Shown: positions 11,100 through 25,244, counted from the first letter of the stretch. The stretch is DNA of 64,000 bases from Nymphaea colorata (GCF_008831285.2 NC_045138.2:35145115-35209114), one strand, 5' to 3'. Notes: generated by a model not told the origin, from the sequence alone. Program-made: numbers and translations.

Positions 11100-13555
11100 C
11101 TAGTAATTTTCCCTCCTGCTCAAGTTATTCTCCTATTTGAACATCATATTTGACAGAAACATATTACAATATAAGGGAATATGAAATGAAAAACACTAGT
11201 TCTTATTATTAAATATAAAAAACACGAATCATTGGGTTAAATATCATAAGAGTGGCCTATTTCAGTTATTGCATAAGAGTTGTAAATACATTTTAAACAC
11301 AATACAGTCAAGACTACAAACATATACATACTCAACTTCTTTCTTTAGCTTAACTAAGGGGTATGGATCTCTAGCCATCAAAAGAATAGCTATGTTATCA
11401 TCAAAAAAAGAGCAAAACCAGACATAATACTGGTGATGATTGATTCACATGAAAGTACCAAACATCCAGACCCCTTAGTTAAGTATGTATTTAAGTCAAA
11501 AAACAAGTATGTATATCTGAGATAAGACTAACTAGAAATATGCACATAAAGAATGTGAATGTATCCAAGTCATGACATCTGTACGCAATTCCAGTTTAGA
11601 CCATGCAACATGGTGTTCAGTTCGTTTTCAATTCCTTCTCATTAAAATACTATAGGTCCATGTAATACCAAGCTCAAAAAATGATGCAATATAGCATCCA
11701 TCAAGAAAGCAAATTCGGCAGGCTTATACCCTGGCACATTAAATATTTGAAACCCAAAGCAACTATTGCCTAGTCCACTGAAATAGCAGTGTATTTGCAA
11801 AATATTCAGAAGTGATGCATGAAATCAGATCAATTAACGAAGAGGCAAAAGTTCATTGGAATAAAGTCATCAATGTAAAGTCATCTGTACGCACTGGTAG
11901 CTAGGATGTATTTGGACAAATTCATACCTCAGTAACCAGCTCAAGTGGTGTATCTTATCTTCAAATAGAGAGAGAGAAAATTGTATTCCCACCAACGGCT
12001 TGTGCCAACAGCTCCAAATGGTGCTGTTGGGAACTTGGGAGTAGCCAATTGCTAGTAAACCTATATATGATAAAAATAAGTATAAAAAACAGAAAAACAA
12101 AAACAAAATACACATTCAACCTATATATGATTTATCTATACTGTTCTAGTACACACACATAACATACATATACATGCATATAATCAACATATATTTGGAT
12201 AAAAAGAACGCACATGAGTTTAAAGAATATAACATCATCACAAAGTTATGGTGCTATCATCAAAAGATTGCTAAGAAAATTAAGTTTTTACAAGTACTCT
12301 TCTCTGCCCATCTTCCACCATCTCTACCGCACAGAAGACGGCAGCAGGCAAGTCAGACTGGCAGCGAGCAATGTGAGGCATCTATTCCTCCACTTTGGGT
12401 TTTGGGTTATTGTTTTCGCCGTCCGGTGCTTTCATCCGTCGACTCTCAAGTCTCAAGATCCCAAGCTTTTGCTGTTACCATGGCAGCTAGAAGATCTTTT
12501 CTGTGGGATAAATGAATGGAGCTATACAGGGCAGTCAGCAGGGAACATAGAAACCTCAACTAGTTTGGGTGTCTGGGTCGTTCTGACTTGTCAGAGAGGT
12601 CATCAGAGAAAAAAAAAGAAGAAAAATGAGCTTTACGCGCGGACACCCTTCCATCCTGGGTTTGTGTCGTAGTCTACATCTTCTACTCGAACTCCCACTC
12701 TACTCCCACACAGAGGACAACTAGTCTGGCGTGCGTCTGTTACTAATCGACAAAGGGAAACAGAAAACAAAGGGGTCGAGAGTTTTATATTGAGCAGAAC
12801 AGACTCTGCTACTATCGCTGGAGGCGCAGGTCAGTTTCAGTTTGTTTTAGCAATGGTGCATCAGTGGACAGACCCTCTATGAGGGTTTGGGTATAAGATT
12901 ATTCCCTACATTAGGTTCAAAACCCTATGACAAAGCCTTTAACATAGATATGCCTTCTCGGTTTTAGGCTGAGCTCTGGTCTCAATCTCTCGCAGAAACC
13001 GAGAGGAAAGAAAGGGAACAACATCATATAGAAACCAGAGAGTAAGCAAAACCTCACCTCACACTGCAAAAGAGATTACCAGAGCGTGTATGTGGTTCTT
13101 CGTGCGAACCAGGGAGAGGCGTTCGGATGTGACTGAGGAGCCGGAGAGGGAAAAGCATCTGCAAAAGAAGAAAGGTTGAACCAAGAAACAAAGAGAAAGC
13201 TGATGAAAAACGACCATGGAGGACCTTATCCAGCAGATTCAGGAGAAAGTGCAAGTTTCTTTTGGGGAGCGACCATGGGTACCTCACCTTGAGCTGAAGG
13301 CAGAGCAGCCGGCTGACCTTGAACTTGAAGGCTGAAGTTGCCCACAGACATAGACGAATGGTTCCTCCTGCAGACGTCGGAGACTCCCAAACGGGAAAAC
13401 TAGAGAAGAGAAGAGAAGGAGAAGACGGAGAGACCGAGAGGCAAGAGAGGGAGAGTCGGAGTCGGAGAGAGCTCAGAGAGGGAGAAGTGAGAACGAAAAC
13501 GAAAAAAGGAAAGTAGGAAACCCTAAGATTCTACCCGCTTTCTCATCTGAACCGG
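11100..13555 (-). other. 5' leader of hAT copy A
   Basis: Non-coding stretch between the 5' subterminal repeats and the transposase start. The distal half (about 12300-13500) is less AT-rich, with purine-rich runs near 13390-13510. Short frames (plus strand 12214-12672 and 13319-13516) have no recognisable motif. It probably holds the transposase promoter and an untranslated exon; it might also be further captured host DNA, but I cannot identify a source. Confidence 0.4.
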
Positions 13556-13561
13556 TTTTAA

Positions 13562-13761
13562 AAAAACCGGTTCATTACTAAACGAGCCGAGTCGAGCTTT
13601 AACGAGTTCACTCAAATGAACTCGAACTCGACTCGATTAATTAAACGAGTCGGCTCGTCAACTCGAGCTCGACTCGTTTAACTAAATAAGCAGCTCGTTT
13701 AAACTTACGAGTCGAGTTAAACGAGTCAAGCTCGAGTAACTCGACTCATTGTGCACCCCTA
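13562..13761. repeat. hAT subterminal CGAGTT repeat array (copy A, 5' end)
   Basis: Repeated AACGAGTCGAGCT, ACTCGAACTCGACTCG and CTCGTTTAA motifs run up to the terminal TGTGCACCCCTA. Just outside it (13548-13575) lies an AACCGGTT ... AACCGGTT inverted repeat. Same motif family as the 3' arrays at 6462-6725 and 17165-17367, as expected for two ends of one element. Confidence 0.72.
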
Positions 13762-13768
13762 GTCTTGA
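13762..13768. repeat. TSD-like heptamer, inverted partner of 17368-17374
   Basis: GTCTTGA lies directly outside the 5' TIR of hAT copy A. Its reverse complement TCAAGAC lies directly outside the 3' TIR of copy B at 17368-17374. In a simple insertion the two would be direct repeats around one element; here they are inverted because copy A is inverted relative to copy B. The 70 bp from 13769 to 13838 is therefore probably the original left flank in reverse orientation. Confidence 0.55.
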
Positions 13769-13838
13769 ACACTGGAGTTTGAAGATGTGCACGGGAAGAC
13801 TCACACCAACACCGTGCAAATCCATGTATGCTCACAGA

Positions 13839-15005
13839 ACGTAAAATATATCAAAGTTTCACCTTCAAGACTCAATGGTTTTGCAGCTACAACAAAAAAG
13901 TTAGAAATTTCAACGACAAAGAAGTTAGTGTTAGATGTACCATCTCGATGGAATTCAACATATTTTATGTTGGAAACAGCTCTTGCATATAAAGATGCTT
14001 TTGCAATATATAGTATGGAAGACCCAGGCATGGTATGGTTGCTTGGACCTGAGGATTGGGAAAAAATAGCAGTGATATGTGATTTTCTGCAAGTTTTCTA
14101 TGATGTGTCCACCTTATTTTCTGGGTCATCTTATGCAACAGCAAACTTGTATTTTCTTGAAATTTGGAGAATTCAAGAAATATTGCAGGAAAAGGTTGAA
14201 AATGAAGGTGGATTTATGAAGGCAATGGCAGTGAAAATGAAGGACAAATTTGATAAATATTGGAAACCCTGTAACTTGTTAATGATTATTGCATCCATAT
14301 TAGATCCACGCGTGAAACTCACATTATCAGAATTTGTCTTTTCAAGAATTTACCAGTCAAGAGAAGAAAGGGAAGAACAAATGCAAACGATAAAACAATC
14401 TTTACAAGATATTTATGAAAGTTACATTCAAAGAAATGAAGTGAATGTCAATATTTCTACTGCATCAACTAATTCCTCTAGGATTCAAGGTCGAGAGAGT
14501 CGAGACACACCACGTGGTGGAAGAAAGCTATTTTTTAAGTTCTTAGGTAAAGCTGAGAATGTTGCTTTTCAGGTCACCAAATCTGAGATAGACACATATT
14601 TGGAGGACGGATTGATTAAGCATGATGATAATGATGATGAAGATTCTTTCAATATTTTGCAATGGGGGAAGGATAAGGAATCTAAGTATCGAATTCTTTC
14701 ACAAATGGCACGTGATCTGTTGTCAATTCCAATAACTTCTGTTGCTTCAGAAAATGCTTTTAGTACAGGAGGTCGAATTGTTAGTGATAGTCGTAGTTCA
14801 TTGATGCCCAACACAGTTGAAGCTTTGGTTTCTTTGGGTAATTGGGTAAAGAATGATGGTGATCCAATGCATGAAGTTTTAACAAAAGTAAGTATGTTTT
14901 GAAGAAATTGTATTCATTAAATATTTTGTGAATCATTTGTCAATTGACTATATGTATTTCTTTCAGGTTGAGGAAGAATCAAGTGAATATATATCATTAG
15001 AATGA
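13839..15005 (+). pseudogene. hAT transposase C-terminal half (copy B)
   Basis: The frame is open from upstream (ATG at 13787 in non-element DNA) through 14887, followed by an intron (14888-14966, GTAAGT...TTTCAG) and a last exon 14967-15005 encoding VEEESSEYISLE. It begins at VKYIKVSPSRLNGFA and keeps the C-terminal dimerisation block SENAFSTGGRIVSDSRSSL then PNTVEALVSLGNW. No internal stop is present, unlike copy A, but the BED finger and the first catalytic region are missing, so it cannot be an autonomous transposase. A dimerisation-only product is conceivable but there is no sign of a proper promoter. Confidence 0.82.
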
Positions 15006-15217
15006 TTCAAGTTGCCTCTCGGTAATGCTTGTTTTTTTTCTTGTTGTTTTCTTTAATGAATATATATAAGGTTTCTCAACTTTGGCTTGTAGCATTAGTG
15101 TCTGTATTTTATTCCTCAAGCATGTCTCTTCAAAATTTTAATATTATTGAACAGTTGACCATGCTTATGTTACTGATGATATAAGTTGTTTACCAAGAGC
15201 TTTGATCTTTATTTCAG

Positions 15218-16647
15218 GCCTCTGCAAACTGCATTGCTTTCCACCGGTAGCACTTGCTTGGGACCCCACATCTGGTTTGCATATTACTCCAAACTTGTAT
15301 CTTGACACTGTTATAGTAGATTCATCACCTGCAATGTGGGGATCAGATGCAGGATCTGATAAAACCACTATCTTGCTGATGGTATTGTCTTCATTTGCTA
15401 GTGATATTGATTTCTTTACTTTCCTGTTTGATGTAACTCATCAGGTAGTAACTCTGTGTTTGATATACACTGGTATCTACTTTCATCACATCCACTAAAA
15501 TGACATGGGCCACGAGTGTTTGAGCACACAAATGAACATGTGGACGTAAGTTGATGGCCATGTCTTCTATGTTTTCCTGTAAATTGTTTGACACCCAATT
15601 GTCTTGAAATACATTTAGCTGTATTTGCAGTTTTGTTAAAAAGATAATACTCACTCCTTTATAAAAAATTTATGTAGATCTGAACGGATAAAAATGGTTT
15701 GTTATAGTATCTGTGTTGAAAGTAGTGTTGCCAAACGCTTCAATTTGATTTAAAGTTGTAATAGTTACAGATAAGACTTCAATAATCTTTTACAAAAAGT
15801 TGCTATTCTCTAATGGGAAAATCTGCTTTTACACTATACTAGTTAAGAATAAGTCTATGCCACAGGTTCCATATTCACTAAAGTAGATAATTCATGGGCT
15901 TCCATCTGCAATTACATTTACTTGTGCAGTTTTCAGGAAGGTACCTGTATCATTGCTGGGTATGGTAAATGTAACCCATCTTTCTCTTATTTCTAACTTT
16001 TCAATAGGTGGTTTGCATGATACAAAGAAACCCAACTGCTGTTGTAGCACTAGTTACAGTTCCACTGGTCTGCTTTGTTCATCCTGCCCTTGGGTTGATT
16101 GTGATGCTTCTTTCTCATGCTTCAAATTGTCATATGGCCCTCTGTAGGTATTCCTTTAATTGCCCACTTTGGCCTATTTCCTCGAAATGGTTCCATATAT
16201 CCTCGAAATGGCCTATTTATCAGCTATGTAGGGCTGATAAATTGGTTCTAGAAATAGTAACTTATGGTGACTATGTTTTGGTAAGCTTTAATCATGTTAG
16301 CTGTTGTCTTTCATAGAATTGGGATGGGCCAAAGCTTCCCATGGTTCATTGATTCGGTACTTTCAGTTGGAGTCATGCTCCATGGTCTTTGTGGTTGGAA
16401 GCCAGAGCATAACATTCCTTTGTTCCCATTACCTGGCATGCATGGGAGAGAAGTTGGGTTGAACTTTTTTTACTTTCTTGCTGGTTACTACTGTTATTTT
16501 TCTGCTCTTCAATTGGCACCATACCAAGGTTGCTACGCAATGGCTTCCACTGGTGTTATTACTATAATTTTGAGAATTATCCATAGACAAAGTAGAGAGA
16601 AGGGGAATAGTCATTTTAGCTGCAGAAAACATTCTCACAGACACTAG
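15218..16647 (+). pseudogene. Captured PGAP1-like GPI inositol-deacylase 3' exons (copy B)
   Basis: Mirror copy of the fragment in element A: exon a 15218-15381, exon b 16008-16147, exon c about 16317-16647, each the same size as its partner in copy A as far as I can measure. Exon b ends at a clear GTATTC donor. The acceptor before exon c reads CATAG where copy A has CAGAG. The coding capacity is the hydrophobic C-terminal part only, ending RKHSHRH. Transcripts from this and the opposite-strand copy could pair with each other and with the parental host mRNA. Confidence 0.62.
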
Positions 16648-17164
16648 AGCTCTATGGTGCTTGTGGTCTTTTTCTCATATGGGCATTACGGGTCACAACG
16701 CAGCCGCTGTCTTCTGTCCACCTCTGTGGATAACTTGCTGACCTGAGGAGTGCATGGAAGAGTCATTTCATTCTTGTGAAGGAATTTTCATGGCCATTTG
16801 CAGGTCCTTCGTTGTTCCAATTGATTTTTAGCTGATGAATTGAGTTTTGGCATGGGAACAGACTGGGTCCTTTTTGCAATGTAGAGTCTTCCACAACATG
16901 CTATTTTCATCTGGCATGCTACTGAAGAATTATAGATCTCTTGGTGCTATATTCATGTCAAAAGTTACTATTTAGCAGATAACAGAGGACTATCTCCAAT
17001 CTTATAACGTGCAAACTGCGGGAGGGTTTGTTGAAGTGCTGGACTCTAAATGATTGACCTTTTTGGGTTATCATTACCCGAACTCTCCATTTCTCTTTCT
17101 CTCTCCCTAAAGAAACCTTGGCGCCTCTAATTGACGTACTGGTCCCGCAATTGGTTTGATTCAC

Positions 17165-17367
17165 TGTAAACGAGTTAAACGAGTCGAGCTCGACTTGGTT
17201 TAATTCTTAAACTAAACGAGCTAAACGAGTCGAGCTCGACTATGTATAGTCGAGTCCAGCTCGAGCTCGTGTTAGGAACTCGACTCGAGTTCGAGCTCGA
17301 GCATTTCGAGCCAAGTCGAGCTCGAGCTGGGCGAGCTCGAGCTCAACTCGGCTCGTGTGCAGCCCTA
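17165..17367. repeat. hAT subterminal CGAGCT repeat array (copy B, 3' end)
   Basis: Repeated GAGTCGAGCTCGACT, CTCGAGCTCG and AACGAGTTAAACGAG motifs run into the terminal GTGTGCAGCCCTA. It is the counterpart of the array at 6462-6725. Confidence 0.73.
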
Positions 17368-19547
17368 TCAAGACCACTTGCATATATGTGTGCTATGTAC
17401 CATGTGGGTGAGAGAAAATTAAGGTACGACCAACTAGACTGAGGATAATTAATTAAGACACCAAATTAAATGCAGATGCTTCCAGCTTTGAGGTTAATTA
17501 GGTAACGACCTAGAGCTGCACATATGGCCTGCAAATTTTCGAAGAAGGGTGCTAGGGCCCCTACCTACAAATTAAAACATCCCACCAACGTGGAAATTAA
17601 ACTCTATATACATATACGTATGTGTGTGTGTATTTGTATTATATTATATTATATTATACACATATATACTCAAAGCAGTACCTTACCTTAATTTGCAACA
17701 CTTTCTTGTGGGTGATCAATGGATGTGATGCTTTACAAGTTAAATTATGTTGAGGGGAAGGTACGGCACGGCATATATATATATATATTACAAAAGCGGG
17801 AGAAGCTAACAATCCGAATGCCACTCCCCAAGGTACGGCTCCGATCGACGTGCCCCGGTTGCCCCAAGTAATCGGGCAGGCATGCTGCAGAATTGCAAAT
17901 AATGAAACCCTATGACGCGTAAAAGCAACGATCCCGATCGGTCAATCTTATCGGCGTAGCTAGTGCTCTATGAGTTGGCCGGTAATCCGGAACCTGCTTG
18001 CATTTGTTTTTCCTTCTGCATTATCCTTTTCATATAAAGGCTCTTGACCCTTGAATCCGTAACGGCGTGGGTTAAAAAGAAATGGTGGCGATCGTGCTAG
18101 CTAGATAGGATGTTTTCCTCCAACCACCACCAAAAAAAAAAAAAAAAAGAACCGGGGGATCTCAAAGAAAAGGGGAAAGCACTAAAACTAGCGGGGAAAG
18201 GCAGGACGTGAAGGGCACGGGCTTTCTTTCCCATCCTTTATTTAGTTTGGATGAGCTAGATTCATTTAGTTTAGTGTATGCATCATCTTCTGTTTAAAGA
18301 CCACTTAAAAGGACAGGCATGACAGCATGCTTTTGGGCGGACAAAAAAGACCAAATCGATCAGGTCCCTAGCTGTCTATGTCTATGTCTATGTCCAATGT
18401 CATTCCAAAAAATTTATCATCGACTGCACTACTTTTTTTTGGGTTCGGACTGTCGGGGCAGAGCAACCTTGTACTTCTCTACCAGCAAATTAATGAGGAC
18501 CGATCATAAAAACTTTCCTTTAGCTTCTAGAAACAAGAAGTTGCTGCAAATAGAACCCTTCCTTTTGTAAGTGCTTTTTCCAAATTCTCCCTCCAATCTC
18601 CCCGAAACCGATGCATGCTTCAGATGGCTTCAAAGAAATGCACATTTATGCATTCGATCGCTTCACAGGGGAATTGCAGAGTACGTATATACATACATAT
18701 GCATGATTCTTCAATTAGCCAGCGCAAAGTTGTGATTTAGCCTTATTAACGCCGACTAGCTAGCTAGTCGTACTGCAGATTTAAGACGAAAGTTGACGCC
18801 AATTTAACGTGAAGATCATGACCATTTGCAAGAGATAAAAAAATTATAAAAAAGGCAATCACGAGTGAAATTTATGAAACCCACCAACTCAATTGAAGCA
18901 GGTAAGGTATATGCGATAATGTCATGTATAGTGCTTCACACGGCGATTGGGGCAAAATACCAAGAGGTTGGTGGGCAGTGGTGAGAAAGGAAGGGCCTTC
19001 TTCATTACTCATAGAAGGGAAAGGATATTAAATGAAAGTGGTGGCAATTGCAGATCAAAGGTAAGGAACAGGTCAGTCTAGGCTGGTGGGGCCACCCACT
19101 CTTTCCAAGGAAATTGCACCATGTGCATCTCCGGCAGGGTCCAAGCGTTTGGCCGGAGGAGCTAAGGCCACCGGCCGGGGCCCACTGCCCTGACAAGGAG
19201 TCTTAGTGGTGTGTGGCCGCCCATAAACTTCAATTGGCTCCTACATGCGTTGCATCGGGGGAACAAGCAGCCGTGACAATGGGGTCAGCCAAAGATATTG
19301 CGCTCGCTGAGTGGTGCTATCGTTAAGAGGGCATCCAAGGGTCCACTGTGCACAAGGATAATGGTTTACAAAAATGAAAGCACTCTCTCTCTCCCATGAC
19401 ATGCAAGATTATATTTGACCCACTAAGAAAGAAATGATCCAAAAGCAAGCAGAGTGTGTCAGTTTTTTTTTTTTTTTTCATTCATTAAAACGGAGGACCC
19501 CGCGAAAAATAACATGTGCCTACTTCAATTGATAACCGCACACATTA

Positions 19548-19603
19548 ATACTCTCTCTCTCTCTCTCTCGTTACGCACACGCACACGCACACGCACACGC
19601 ACA
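19548..19603. repeat. (CT)n and (CACACG)n microsatellites
   Basis: A CT run is followed after a few bases by about five units of ACGCAC. Simple-sequence tract in intergenic DNA. Confidence 0.85.
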
Positions 19604-19993
19604 CACTCTTGCGTTTGTGACAAGTTTTCCAGTTCGTTTGATTCCCACGGCGCCATCCATTCCATTGATTTAAAGTCAACACCTCGTTGGCACTAGTTAT
19701 CACGGTAAATGCTTATTTATTGGCCGATTTAACGAGGCCGGCCTGCATTCCTAACAAAGGTGACTGCAATTGCAGTTCCAAATTTCATTCAAGTTCCCCG
19801 GAAGTGTCATAAACTTGGGCTATAAATATTGCTTTCTCCAAGACGAAAAACTAAGTTTTTCCAAACTGGACCAAATGCCCCCACAAGCATCGTTTATGAT
19901 ACTTGCTATCACCCATGTGACACATATTTATGTTGGAGATATTGCACGCTCATGAACAAACAAATTGCAAGGGAAAAAGAAAAATATTGAAGG

Positions 19994-20110
19994 TGCCGTC
20001 TTCCCCTGAAGTTGGTGAGACCGACTGTGATCTGTGGTCAATTAATCATATGTATGAAGATGCCGTCTTCCCCTGAAGTTGGTGAGACCGATTGTGATCT
20101 GTGGTCAATG
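19994..20110. repeat. Two-copy tandem duplication, period 67 bp
   Basis: The sequence beginning TGCCGTCTTCCCCTGAAGTT at 19994 recurs at 20061. About 50 bp is shared with one mismatch (GACCGACTG versus GACCGATTG), separated by a short AT-rich spacer. Confidence 0.85.
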
Positions 20111-21935
20111 TATACATGATATGCATCTTCGACACCGGCTCGTTCACCCGCAATTTTTGCCAGTTCAAATGGGCTCACTTCCATAGGGTGAAATGTAGGC
20201 CCGTAATTAGGAAGATCATTGATCAACAGAGATGATGGGCCCCAGTGACTTGATTTGCTCTGTTCAACAATGAGAGTCGAGAAGACTTATACGTATGACG
20301 TGCTCCTTAACAAGTTGGGCCCTCCTACGAGAGTGTGCGCTGTTTATATACATCTAGATGAAATATTTTAGTAATCTTAAAAAAAAAATGTCTTTTATAG
20401 TTTCTTAATTTTTCAAGATTTTATATTTGTCTTTGCAAAAGGTCTTCAATGTAAACCGTTATCCATTAACCATACTAACACATGAAATTTTGTGCACCAC
20501 CAATATGACACATCTTGCACCACTCGGCTAAAGCAACCAAAGGGTTTCATGTGTAATAATAGCAGGGAATCAAAGGTTTTCTACGAGGACAAAGGTCCTC
20601 TTCAACACGGAAGGGATCGGTTGACGGTGCTGGACTGGATGGAATAGTTAGTATTGATCCTCCGCTTCTTACCAATAATAAATAGGGTCACGAGTACTGT
20701 AGAAAATCCCACTGCTCTTGTCAATATCCCTGGACGCGCGTACCGGTTGCGGCTCGTTCGATCGGCGGAGAAGCAGCAGGAGAAGCTTAGGTGGGTGGAG
20801 ATGAGGAGATCATCCATTATTGGCGACACTAATCAATTATAAGGGACGCTAAATCCGTTCATCATTTCATCTCAATGCCAATTGAAAAGCTATGCATCTG
20901 CTAGCGCGTCTAGTTAAGAATTCGAGGCCGTTATTCTTGATCTCGAACATATATGTTGTTGATTGCGATTGGTCCAACTCCCGACAAAGCCTTGGAGTAG
21001 AGTACCATACTGCAGCCTTAACTACGGTCGCCTCGCCTGTCAACGGATCGAGTTCTCAAACTCAGGGAGCCTCCTCCATTGCTCACATCACGATCCCGTG
21101 TTCTTTTCCTTCCACTTTGATGGTGGGATTAAACTTTTCCCCGGCCACTATAGGCCTCGCTTTTATTTTTGTCAACAAGGGTGGCCTATCATCACCTCAA
21201 CCCCACTGTGGTTGAGCGTTTCCGTACTGCGACGGCATTGCGTGCTTCATCTGATGCCAACACCCCTCTCCAAGATCTTTAGAAACACATTTTCGTTTCG
21301 GGCCTATCTTTTAGTTATAATGTATACCTATTATTCTTTTTTAGTAAGCATCACGCTTTTTATAAGTGAGACTACTAGTTAAAAGCTCGAGTGAAGGAGC
21401 AGAAGTTAAACATCAGCTGCGATCTGTCGTTCAGTTAACGTCTTTTGTTTCTCAAGCTAACACGCGCGAGTTAATTAACTCTGAAAAGATGCTGCCTAAG
21501 ACAATTGCAGAAGCAATATATATATATAATTTTACTCAAAGATAAACCGAGAGAAAACAGTTCCTTCAAATCAATCACTCAACAGATCTGTCCCAAAAGC
21601 AGACAACGGACAAGAGTGTGGGCGATAAAAGCGGTCGGTGCATTTAGCCTTCCATGTGTGCAATAAAAGCTCGATCACAGTGGAGCTCGTATGTATGGAA
21701 TCTTGCTGTGTGGTATTGGTATATTAAAAGAGCCTATGGCTTGTGGTTTGCCACCAGTTCCAAAATTCCACATTATAATAAAGTGAGAAGGCTGGACAAG
21801 GTTTGGCAATTGCCCACTCAACAGACAGTACTGAACCCACTGTGTTGTCCAATTCTTTGACTTTTTGTGACAGTGTTTTAAATTACCAGCTGGTCCCGCT
21901 TGGCTAATCAACCACGAGCTTTGGCCTGGCACAAC

Positions 21936-21942
21936 TATAAAT
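21936..21942 (+). promoter_or_regulatory. Putative TATA box of the PSY gene
   Basis: TATAAAT within CACAACTATAAATGCTCC, about 150 bp upstream of the start codon at 22090, followed by a pyrimidine-rich CTCTCTCCCTCTGCC stretch typical of a plant transcription start and 5' leader. Confidence 0.5.
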
Positions 21943-22089
21943 GCTCCACCAACTCTCTCCCTCTGCCTCCGTCCATCGCCACCAAACGATCGAATTACGA
22001 AGGGCTGCAGTTCTTAAACCCTATTCCTCAGGAAGCAGAGCAGACGGAAGGGATCAAGGCGGCACCGCTAACAAACATATATAGCGCTG

Positions 22090-23876
<1,787 letters not shown>

Positions 23877-24022
23877 GCGGGGAAAGCTGAACCGCATTAC
23901 GTGAGATGTCGTATCTGGACCATCCAACTTTACTATGATAGGATGCACGTATCTAGATGAAAGCGCAATGTCTACTGTAATAATTTTGGATTATTGTATG
24001 TAACCAAGTTGGTGAAACCAAG

Positions 24023-24025
<3 letters not shown>

Positions 24026-24076
<51 letters not shown>
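24026..24076. repeat. (TA)25 microsatellite downstream of PSY
   Basis: About 50 bp of TA repeat 150 bp after the PSY stop codon, probably in or near the 3' UTR. An AATAAA-like element (CAATAAAC) lies about 40 bp further at 24119-24126 and could serve in polyadenylation. Confidence 0.9.
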
Positions 24077-24077
<1 letters not shown>

Positions 24078-24817
24078 CCAGGTCGTTGTGTCCTGCTTTG
24101 CTGCCTGCTAAAATGAAGACAATAAACAGGCGATCGTATCCTTTCCTCAGTAAGTTAGAGCCTTGATAGACTTGTGCATGTGGGCATGCCTGTGAGTTTG
24201 CCGGCAACTGGCGCTTGATGCTGTTAATTGTTATCTGACTCATCGATCTGGAAGTGGATTCGTTGCCTTGGAAGAAACACGTTCAGTTTTGGACGGAAAT
24301 CCAATTTAACATGGTTACTTTTCTAGCGCATCCGACTGAGGATGTCTTCTTTCGGTCGGCGCAGAAGAGAAAATGCTCGCATCCACATGTTCTTGTAATT
24401 ATAAATTTTGAAAACACTGTTGATCATCATGTTCACATGGCATCGCATGGTCGTTTATTACGCACTTGGAACGCAAGACCTCTAATTTACTTCGATTTCA
24501 GGTCGTCCGCAGGCAGAGTCTCCTCCTATGTATGTCACAAGGCCGACAACCAATACGCTAGAAAACTGAAAGGTCTAGTCGTCCAAAGCTGCAGGCATAA
24601 AAGGAATAGGAAAAAAGAAAAGTTACAACTGCTACAACTTTGTTATTTATAAAAAAGAACTTGTCTAAGCATACAAAAGCACTGATATAAAATTAATGCG
24701 TTTGAGTGATGAGATCTGTTGCCCAGAGATCCCGGCGCCTTAAAATGATCCGGGTGTCCCCCCCTCTCCCACACAGTTTTAAGAGGGTTCTGAGATAAAT
24801 TAATTAGATGGCTTAGT

Positions 24818-25015
24818 CGTGACTTTGTTTGTACCTCATATTTATGAGGGAAATGTCACAAAGCTACATTTTACAAGACTCGTCCACCTTTTCAACATGA
24901 AGTGGGTTATATACGTTCTGTCGTGACTTTGTTTGTACCTTATGAGGGAAATGTCTCAAAAGTACATTTTCCAAGACTCGTCCACCTTTTCAACATAAAG
25001 TGGGTTATATACACT
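24818..25015. repeat. Two-copy tandem duplication, about 100 bp period
   Basis: Both units begin GTCGTGACTTTGTTTGTACC (about 24818 and 24920) and run through AAGACTCGTCCACCTTTTCA to GTGGGTTATATAC. The first unit has an extra TCATATT insertion; otherwise they differ at few positions. Confidence 0.88.
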
Positions 25016-25244
25016 GTGTCATGTATGGAAGTTTCTTGTGTCAATTTATTTATGAAGAAAAATGCTCTTAATTAATAGAAAAAATGCTTTTGTAAAGACA
25101 AAAAAGAAAACCAAAAAAAGAAAAATTTGGGATTTGATAAAACTAAAACATGTCAATGCATATTGTCATGACCAATATATGTCTCTGAACGGCAAAAGAA
25201 ACATCTTCATTTTTTCTATTTTGCTCGTGGTGTTATTTTATGTC

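Larger units (their letters stand above)
6449..13761 (-). mobile_element. hAT transposon (copy A) carrying a PGAP1-like gene fragment
   Basis: A 7.3 kb element lies on the minus strand. Its 5' end at 13761 reads TAGGGGTGCACAATGAG and its 3' end at 6449 reads TAAGGCTGCACACGAG on the plus strand, a hAT-like terminal inverted repeat. Both ends continue into arrays of CGAGCTCGAGC-like subterminal repeats. In its own 5'-3' order it holds a 2.7 kb leader, a BED-zinc-finger hAT transposase with three in-frame stops, and three exons with introns from a host PGAP1-like gene. The 3' half is repeated in inverted orientation at 13839-17367. The outer flank of its 3' end (CTTTCTAC, 6441-6448) does not match its 5' flank, so it lacks a simple 8 bp TSD. 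Confidence 0.8.
13839..17367 (+). mobile_element. hAT transposon copy B, 5'-truncated inverted duplicate of copy A
   Basis: From 13839 (GTAAAATATATCAAAGTTTC) to the terminal TGCAGCCCTA at 17367, this plus-strand segment matches the reverse complement of about 6449-10063. It contains the C-terminal half of the transposase, the three captured PGAP1-like exons and the 3' TIR with subterminal CGAGCT repeats. It lacks the 5' TIR, leader, BED finger and N-terminal catalytic region. Matching protein segments differ at only a few residues (about 5 of 117 in the last captured exon), so the duplication is fairly recent. The main difference in arm length is in the subterminal repeat array. Confidence 0.85.
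17375..21930. other. Intergenic, no gene recognised
   Basis: Mixed-composition DNA with an A-run at 18132-18148, a short TA run near 17773-17788 and microsatellites near 19550-19603. Plus-strand frames at 20892-21382 (overlapping frames up to 139 codons) have no recognisable family and no evident splice structure. Part of the 21.4-21.9 kb stretch is probably the promoter of the PSY gene that follows. Confidence 0.5.

Noticed and set aside
20892..21382. Overlapping plus-strand frames of 107 and 139 codons considered as a gene or organelle insertion
   Set aside because: Neither frame has a recognisable motif, good start context or splice sites, and I could not match it to plastid or mitochondrial genes from memory.
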